Source: Balaenoptera acutorostrata (lineage: Eukaryota; Chordata; Mammalia; Artiodactyla; Balaenopteridae). Taken from it: a stretch of 64,000 nucleotides of DNA. The notes below the pieces were generated by a model. That model searched no databases. It was given only the letters and a program-made list of their open reading frames with translations, and was not told where the DNA came from. The position numbers and the translations under genes are program-made. The stretch spans positions 58,501,636-58,565,635 of the forward strand of contig NC_080075.1 of NCBI RefSeq assembly GCF_949987535.1. Reading direction: 5' to 3'. Position 1 is the first letter of the stretch. Each line of letters begins with the position of its first letter. Below are positions 56,730 through 64,000 of the stretch, piece by piece.

Positions 56730-57090
56730 GGCAGGATGGCACTTCACACTGCCACCTTGAAGTGAGTGTGGCCAAGTGACCTGCTTTGGCCAATGAAATG
56801 TGATTGGTATGTGCCGCTTCAGGGTAGCAACAATGAGAGCTAAGGTGTGAACCCTCAAATCCCCTTCTGGCTGCCATGGTGATTGTGAACAATGATGTTG
56901 ATAGAAGCTTCCTTCAGCCTGGGTCCCTGGGTGAGGACAGCGTAGCTCAGAACCCTCCAGGTGATCTACAATGTTCATGTGGCATGAGAGAGAAATGCAT
57001 CTTTACTGTTTTAAACCACTGGTGTTTGAGAAAATGTTGGGATGTTTGTTACTGCAGCATAAACTAGCCCATCCTGCCTGATATGCTTAT
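56730..57090 (+). mobile_element. MLT1-like (MaLR) LTR remnant
   Basis: TGCTTTGGCCAATGAAATGT, TTCCTTCAGCCTGGGTCCCT and the 3' part TACTGTTTTAAACCACTGGT with GTTTGTTACTGCAGCATAAA match the layout of old MaLR solitary LTRs. It is heavily diverged, with no coding content. Confidence 0.6.
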
Positions 57091-57489
57091 CTTACAGGGT
57101 GGATGAGAGGATTCATAATATAATGCACATGAAGAACTTAGCTAAGTGCCCCTAAATATGCTGCTTCCTCTTCCTCCTTCTCTTCCTCCTCTTCTTCTGA
57201 TGTTATTTCCCTTTTTATGCAACTTTGAGCCAAGTCACAAAAATTGACCCAGGTCCACTAAATGTCTGGGATAGGAACACAAAGATGGGGGGGAGGGCAG
57301 ATAGATATGCGAGCAACTGTCACATGATACACTGATGCTACATTACCAGTATGAGTCCAGAGCTAGGTGAGCCCAGGGGAGGGAGTGATAAGTCTATCGG
57401 GGTCCTCAAAAGTGAAATCTGAACTAGATTTTTGAGAGGCTGGTTTGATTTCTTCAGACGGAACAAAGGGAATGGTGTGGTCTAACTGT

Positions 57490-57670
57490 GAGAGCAGCTG
57501 CCATTCACTATCTGCTACATGCCAGACACTGAATCAGGCACTCCAGCCAATTCTCCCCAATTGTCAGAGCAATGACGATATCCATGCTGTGTGCTATCGT
57601 TATGCCCATTTTATAGATGAGAAAACTGAGGCCAGCGAGGGCAGCTGGTAAATGGCAGGCAGCGTGTGTG
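57490..57670 (-). mobile_element. MIR SINE
   Basis: CTATCTGCTACATGCCAGAC and CCCATTTTATAGATGAGAAA followed by CTGAGGCC are reverse MIR motifs. Confidence 0.7.
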
Positions 57671-57739
57671 CACAGATACAGAGGTGTGGCAACTCCTGAG
57701 CAGCCTTCAGTCTTGAGCCTTCCAGAGGGCCGCATTACA

Positions 57740-58100
57740 ACTCCAGGGAGATCGATCTAAGAATGTGATCCACACTCCACTCTGTGGCCTGGGAGACGTT
57801 TCCAAAACACGGCTCTGGGAAAGTCACACCGCTGCTCACCAACTCACTGCGGCTCCCCACTGTGTTCGTTCTCCATGAGGTCCGGCGGTCTGGCGGGCTC
57901 TTTTGAGCCCCACCCGAAACTTTCCAGCATTGTCTGTGGCTACAGCCATTCACGTTCCCAGGCTTCTCGTCTGTGCCTGAACATTTCCTGCCATTTTCTG
58001 CCTCCTGGGTTTTGCTCAAGCATTTGTTTGGAATGCCCTTTCCCTATATGTTCACCTGCCTGAGGCCTACCTTTCCGGCAGAGTTCAGTCCAGTCTCTGC
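57740..58100 (+). mobile_element. L2 LINE fragment
   Basis: ACTGCGGCTCCCCACTGTGT, TTGCTCAAGCATTTGTTTGG and AATGCCCTTTCCCTATATG match the L2 ORF2 end, diverged, in + orientation. Confidence 0.6.
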
Positions 58101-58975
58101 CTTCTCTCTCTGGTCCAGGCGTCCCTGCTGGACTTGAGCCTCGGGGAGTGTTGGTGGGGTTGATTTGATCTGGTTTGAATGATAAGACGAGAAAAGGTGG
58201 TTCCATTGGGGTGTAGATATTTGCTAATATTTAATATGCAGATTTTCAGTAGTGCATGTGTAGGATTTATGGATATATATATACATATATTAAAGGTGTG
58301 TGCTGAGAGTTGTTTTTTACTGATAGCAGCACTTAAGCAAGTCTGGAGACCACTGCCATATAGACTGCCACCTGCGGTAGAGGTTTGCCGTTTACTGGCT
58401 GTGTGACGTAGGAAAGTTACTCGACCTCTCTGAACCCAAGTTTTCCTGTCTGTAAAATGGGGACTATCTCGGTTCCTACCTTATGGGTTAGTGCGGGCTC
58501 CAGGAAATAAAACTGTAATGGAAATGAGGCCTCCAAGATGTGTCCTGAGACTCAGCCTGAGGATGTTCGGGCTGCCGGTGGGTCCTGGTGGGCGACATGG
58601 AGGAAGGAGGGGCGGAGGTGGCCCTTGTTGATGGGGACTCTGTGGCTTGGGCAGGCTGGGCTGAGACAATCGCAGTGGTGTTTGATAGAAGGCAGGGGCT
58701 CTTCTCTGTCAAGTAAATATTATAAGAAAAGGCCGTCTCCAGGGAACGGCTCCCTCCCGTTCCCCCCTTGAGGGCCAAAGTCCCCAGGGGCCAGTCTGGA
58801 GTCTCCTTTTATGTGACTGTAAAGTAATCCAGGGCCTGGCAGGGTCGAGGCTGGGCGGGCACTGACTCTCAGGGCAGCATTGATGCGGTCAATGATTACC
58901 TTTTATGCCTAGCCATAAAGGCAACTGCCCAGTCCTCTGGACAATGTCCCCTCCAGACAATGCCTCAGGAGGGTG
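58101..58975. other. Unique intergenic sequence
   Basis: A forward MIR trace lies near 58385-58460 (CGACCTCTCTGAACCCAAG). The segment at 58800-58920 is repeat-free with a short inverted repeat (see findings). No gene is seen. Confidence 0.5.
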
Positions 58976-59005
58976 GGTGCGTGAGTGCGTGCGTGCGCGC
59001 GCGCG

Positions 59006-59041
<36 letters not shown>
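58976..59041. repeat. Alternating GT/GC/AC tract with 24-bp palindrome
   Basis: Perfect palindrome with arms GTGCGTGCGCGC (58989-59000) and GCGCGCACGCAC (59001-59012), followed by (AC)n to 59041. It has Z-DNA and cruciform potential. Confidence 0.93.
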
Positions 59042-59042
<1 letters not shown>

Positions 59043-62000
59043 CTGCTGGGCAGGGACCTGTCCCCGCCTAAGATCTCTGAGGACATCTTCAAAAGGCATC
59101 TCTGTCTCCCCTGAGTGGTCCCTGGAGACTTGGCCTAGGAGCTAAGGGAGTTTGGGTGGCGGTAAGTGGGACCTAGTGAGGTTCAAGACACAAAAGAGCT
59201 ACATCCAGGGCCCCGGATCCTGCTCCAGGTGGTTCTATGCAGGGGGGCAGTGTTTTCACCCAGACTCAGGTACCATGTCTCAATGGGAAGGCGGGTATTC
59301 TAGGACCAATCAAAGTCCATTCGCATTTTACAAGTGATGCAGTTGAGATCTGAGTGCACAGCGACTTGCCCAGGGGCCCGAGGAAGAAGACAGTGGCCGA
59401 GCTGGGAGTAGGACTCTGGTCCTCTCTGACATCACCAGACCAAGGGGGTCCAGGTGGGAATGTCAGGTGTCAGGAAAGGTTTGGGTCACTTCTCAGAGAA
59501 GACGTCTCGCCTGGGGCTCAGAGGGGAGCTGGGAAGGACCTGAGAGCCTGGCCGTGAGGCTAATGTTGGGAAGAGACGAAGAATGACCCCCTCGAGTGCC
59601 CGTGGGCCACATGCAGGGCCGGCTGTGCTCACGTAGACCCCTTCCACGGCCTTCTCACCCTGTCCTGATGGGTATGCACCCCGCCCACCTGCAGCGGGGA
59701 GGCCGGCTATAAGGGGGCAGGGCTGGGGCAGAGGTGGCCAGATTAATATTCCACCTCTTGGGCTGATAAGGTCCAGGAACCTTTGTCCTGGCAAGAGAGG
59801 CTGGAGGAGAAGGGGCAGCAGCCCCTGGTAGGGGGTTCTGGCAGTTCAGGTGCCTGGGGCATCACTGCAGCGTGCCTGAGACTGCAGGTCAGAAGGCCTG
59901 GCATCGCTTTCCCCCGCTGGCTGAGGGGAGAGCGCTGCATTATTGTATTGGTGGGCAGGGTGGGCATGAAAAACTAAAGACTCCATGGGGCATCGCTCAG
60001 ACAAGTCACACAAGTCCAGCTGCTATCTTGAGGAAAGAGGGCTGTTAGTCACAGCAGTTATAAAATGCTTCGTGGAATCAGAGTGAAGTTGCTTTGAGCC
60101 TCAGCCAGAATGCTCCAATCAACCTTTGGCTCTGATAAAGATAAGCGGACCCAAGGTGATAACACACAAACCAGAAACTGTCAACAGGTGCTAATTAGGG
60201 CACTGGGTGCTGAGCCACACCCACCACGCCTGACCTGGGGAGAAATCTCAGGTGGGGAGCCAGGGCTTGATCTGGGTGGGGGAAGATATGGGCTCCTTGC
60301 CGTATGCAGCGTCATTGCCTTCTCGTCACCTCCTCCTTCCAAGGACTTCTCCACCCCCGTCCCAACACCCACCCCTGCCTACCTGGCATTACATAACTTA
60401 AGACGAAAGAACAAAATATATTTGAACATCGTGTAATAAACCATGATGATCATGATGTAACACAGTGGAAAGAGTACCGAAATGGGAGCCGAGAGACCCA
60501 GCTCTCTGTCTTGCTCTGCGTAACCTTGAGCCAGTCATTTCTCTTGGAACTCCAGTTCCCTCCGCCACCCCTGCCGCCACCCACCTGCCCGCACAACGGG
60601 GGGTGAAAATGGGGTCCCGGCCAGGTCTAAAGTTCACGCTCTTCTGCCGCAAAACCCTGCAATCTGTGAAGCGCACAAAACATGTCGCTGGTGCCACCCA
60701 GCAACGTCGGGGTGTGCGTGACACTTGACAGAGTCACAAATCCATCTGCAGGAGAGGGAACCCTGCGGAGGGCTCCGAGGCGTGGACAGTTCTCAGGGCT
60801 CCTGGAATCCCTCTCTCTATCTGAGCCAGAGGTCAGCGTGCCTGCTGCCCGCTCTCGGGGCACTTGGGGGCTATTTTTAACTGGTGCCCCTTAAATAAAC
60901 ATGGCATTGGGCTGATGGTTCATTTCCCTCCCTCCCCTGCACTCCCCAACCCCTCCCCCCATCGTGCACACACACACACTGAAGTGGCCGCCCAGAGGTG
61001 ACCCAGGGTGCTGAGCCGGGGCTCCCGGGCTTCAGGTCCACGCTGAGCTCACTTGAGCTGGGGGACTTGCTTGGGGGACCAGCACCACCCCTGTCCCAGG
61101 TTCAGCCCAGCCCAGAGTCTACTTCCCAGCAGCAAGGCCCAACCTGAGAGCAGGGCAGGGGCTTGCCACTTTCCCCAGGGAGCTGGTATGAAAGGTGTGG
61201 TCAGGGTTTGGGCAGGGATAGATATGGAGAGGATGAGAGGAGGAGGGAACTGGCCAGGGAATGGGATGAGGGCCCTGGCCATCCTTCCTCTGGCCAACTT
61301 CTCCAGGCAGCAAAGAGTTACCTGCACTGCCAGCTTGCCAGGCTCAGCGCTGGGCAGGGGGGCAGGGCGGTGTCTCAGACCCAGGTCCGCCCACAGCTCT
61401 CACAGGGCATGTGACACAGGAGAAGGGCAAACATCAATGCCTCGGGGCTGAAGCAACAGCCACGACAGAAATCACTCCAGGGGGCAGTGGCTCTAGGCTG
61501 GGGGCAGTTTCTCCTGCCAGGGGAGTGGGAGGAGAAGGGAGAGTCCCAGGAAGGTGGTGCCCGAAGTGAATCTTGAAAGATGGGTAGAAATGCATCACTC
61601 CTTAACCTCTCTCAGCTGCGGTTTCCTCATCTGAACAATGGGTATAATTAATGGCACTTTCTTCCTAGGCTTCTTGTGAGGATCAAATGAATGAAAATAT
61701 GTAAAACTCTTAGTACGGGGGCCCAGCTAATAGTCAGTGCTCAAGTGTTGACAGCTGACTTTACGTCAGGAAGGTAAGTAGGCAGGGCGTTTCAGGCAGA
61801 GCCAATGGCATGTACATGGAGGTGAAAACAAAAGAAAATGGAATGCCCCAACCCAACCCAAAGCAGTCCCCAGCAGGGCCTGGGAAGCAGTGTGGAGCTA
61901 CAGCCCGTGGCTCTGTGTGCTGGGGCGGGAGCCGGCTCCGTGAAGGTGTCGGGCTGGCCATGCAACCGTCGCCAAGTCCAGTCCAGGGAAGGGGGCGCCC

Positions 62001-62163
62001 AGCAAGGCAGAGCCAGGGCGGGGAAATCCCGCAAGGCTGGATCACTGTGGCCTGATCTCCACTTCCAAGGGTTGAGTTAGGGGCCAAGGTTTTGTGGGAC
62101 TTGGATATTCCAAGAGTCTATAGTAGTGGGGAGGAGACCTTGAGGAGTTGCAGAGGAATCTAG

Positions 62164-62165
<2 letters not shown>
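59042..62165. other. Unique intergenic sequence, motif-rich
   Basis: No gene is supported. It includes a TATA-like GGCTATAAGG (59706), a GATA-motif cluster (60023-60163), a perfect MEF2 site (60871-60880) and forward MIR traces near 60480-60560 and 61600-61745. Confidence 0.5.
60023..60163. promoter_or_regulatory. GATA-motif cluster
   Basis: CTATCT (inverted GATA) at 60023, TGATAAA at 60133, AGATAAG at 60139 (overlapping the previous one) and TGATAAC at 60157. A further TGATAAG stands at 59764. The tandem GATAAAGATAAG is a strong arrangement. Function is inferred. Confidence 0.4.

Positions 62166-62229
<64 letters not shown>
62166..62229. repeat. (GT)n(GA)n compound microsatellite
   Basis: About 14 GT units pass directly into about 17 GA units, then GAAAGAGAGA. 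It is purine-rich in the second half. Confidence 0.95.
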
Positions 62230-62232
<3 letters not shown>

Positions 62233-63677
62233 GAGAGAGAAGACTGTAGGGTTGGGGTATATGCAAAGGAGCAGGCCCCCTAGGCAGCCAGGATTTGCGC
62301 CTATTCTAGGGAGGGAACCAGAGGCACAGGCCCCTTTCCCAGGCCCCCGGCTCTCCAGTACCAGGAGGTGCCGGGGCCTCCGCAGGAGAGGCCAGGAGGC
62401 CACACCCCACACAGGCTGTTCTGGCTCAGCCCAGCACCTGCCCTGTTTCATCTCTGGTCAGAGCGTGGCTGGGTGTGAATGGGTGTGTGTGTACACATGT
62501 GTGGCATTTCTAGATCAAAGAATGCTCAGAAGGTCTGGCTAAAGGTCAGGCCAGTGAGGAGTGAGGGCCTGGCCCATCTCCTCAGGCCCTGCCACAAGGA
62601 CAGCGGCTTCCCACCTAAATCTGTTGGGCCTTGGGGCCGGCGGGAGCTGACGGGCCTCTGAGTCAGGCTGAGCCAGGAGGAGGGGCTGGAAGTGCCAGGC
62701 CAAGGAGGGGCTGGTTAGTCATCTGCTGAGTGGCAGGCAGCACACTGAGCTTCGGGGGGTGGGGGCAGTGTCGCCGGGGCTTTCCTGCCACTGAAGCAAC
62801 AGTCAGGGCCGGGGCCAGGGGTCAGGGGTCAGGGGTCAGGATCGGATGTGCTCTCCTGAGCAGCTGGAGGAGGTCCTGGAGGTGAATCCAAGGCTGGGGC
62901 CTGAGCACAGGGCCAGGAAGGTCTTTGGGGATTTGCTGCAGGCCCGTGTCGCTGACAGCTCGTGGGAGGGCTGCACGTCCGTCCATGCGACACGATGAGC
63001 TCTCAAGGGCAGGTTCACAGCCGCCGGCACATGGCTGGGCACACAGGAGCACACTCGCTGGTCATGGGGTGGGACCGAGCAAAGCTGGTGAAGAAAAAGT
63101 GCTGGAGGCCTGAACTCCGTTGAGAGGCCAGAGGCAGCCCCAGTAGACACAGCAGGATGGGGAGGAGCACCCTGGGGGTCTCACATCTGCCAAGGCCTCC
63201 GCCACGGAGAAGGGGAACAGCCCAGAGGCCCCGGGGCCACGCCAAGCTTTCTGGCCTCAAGATGCAGCTTCCATGGGACTTCTCAGCTTATCCCAATTCT
63301 GGCCGCAAGAGGCCCCATGGAAAAATCTCCCCTGAAAGAAGCTGCCTTTGAGCTTTGCAGGAATGCTGGCCTGGGGCAGAACCAGGGTGGCAGTGGAGGG
63401 GAGAGGCGTAGGGTGTTATGTTCCAGAGTAGACTTGAATCCAAACCTGAGAGCACTGTATTCCCATGGGCCTGATGCCTGGCTGTGGAGGAACCAGGAGG
63501 TCACAGACGTGCCTGGCAGCACCAGGATGAGGCGCTCTGTGTGTGTGTGTGTGTGAGACACAGGGCTGGGAATGACCTGGAATGTCATGTGTCCATGCCC
63601 CTAGTGCCAAAGGCAGCCTGGACCAAGTAATCTCAATTTTACTTAAAAAAAAAAAAAAGTTTAAAAAGAGACTTAGT
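62230..63677. other. Unique intergenic sequence
   Basis: It contains three GGGGTCA units (62818-62838), a short (GT)n at 63538-63554 and an A-run at 63644-63658. No gene is supported. Confidence 0.5.
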
Positions 63678-63960
63678 GGGCTTCCCTGGTGGCGCAGTGG
63701 TTGAGAATCTGCCTGCCAATGCAGGGGACACGGGTTTGAGCCCTGGTCCGGGAAGATCCCACATGCCGCGAAGCAACTCAGCCCGTGTGCCACAACTACT
63801 GAGCCTGTGCTCTGCAACAAGAGAAGCCACCGCAATGAGAAGCCCGCGCACCGCAACGAAGAGTAGCCCCCGCTCACCTCAACTAGAGAAAGCCCATGCG
63901 CAGCAACAAAGACCCAACACAGCCAAAAATAAATAAATTAAAAATAAATAAATAAATAAA
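63678..63960 (+). mobile_element. CHR-type SINE
   Basis: Begins GGGCTTCCCTGGTGGCGCAG and ends with CAGCCAAAAATAAATAAATT and further AAAT units. The body is shortened, lacking one CACAACTACTGA module. Confidence 0.94.
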
Positions 63961-64000
63961 GGGCCCTGTGGGTCCAGCTTCTTCTGGAAGGAGCCACTGA

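Overview
The window is nuclear DNA from a placental mammal, most probably a cetacean. The evidence is a dense set of tRNA-derived CHR-type SINEs (heads reading GGCTTCCCTGGTGGCGCAGT, several with intact target-site duplications), mammal-wide MIR, L2, L1, Tigger, hAT and MaLR remnants, and no ruminant BovB element. The species call is an inference from repeats.

Region 1 (1-5.2 kb, + strand) is the 3' end of THADA: an intron, the penultimate exon (2831-3000), a 1.08 kb intron, the terminal coding exon (4078-4434) and a 3' UTR with candidate poly(A) signals at 5044 and 5185. The THADA C-terminus appears to differ from the usual mammalian tail through a one-base frame change just before the stop.

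Region 2 (5.2-12.9 kb, + strand) is the complete ZFP36L2 gene inside a strong CpG island. It has a TATA promoter at 8572 with upstream CCAAT, CRE-like and kappaB sites. Exon 1 encodes 17 residues (8899-8949), the intron is 532 bp, and exon 2 (9482-10906) carries the two CCCH zinc fingers. The protein is 491 residues. The ~1.95 kb AU-rich 3' UTR ends at the AATAAA at 12837. The order THADA then ZFP36L2 in the same orientation matches human 2p21. ZFP36L2 encodes an mRNA-decay factor that binds AU-rich elements; its own 3' UTR carries such elements, so feedback is plausible.

Region 3 (12.9-64 kb) has no protein-coding gene that I can support. In human the same side of ZFP36L2 is a long non-coding interval. 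It holds about a dozen SINEs, L1 and L2 3' ends, a Tigger element carrying three SINEs, two hAT copies of one family, an MLT1-like LTR, many MIRs and microsatellites. Between these are unique segments that look like regulatory DNA: an octamer cluster at 31.69 kb, a GATA cluster at 60.0-60.16 kb, an AT-rich block at 35.1-35.36 kb, and orphan CpG-rich patches at 13.84-14.12 and 52.3-52.85 kb.

I found no clearly new biological system. The most useful leads are the THADA tail change, the dimeric SINE with one pair of target duplications, and the clustered transcription-factor motifs in the gene-free part.
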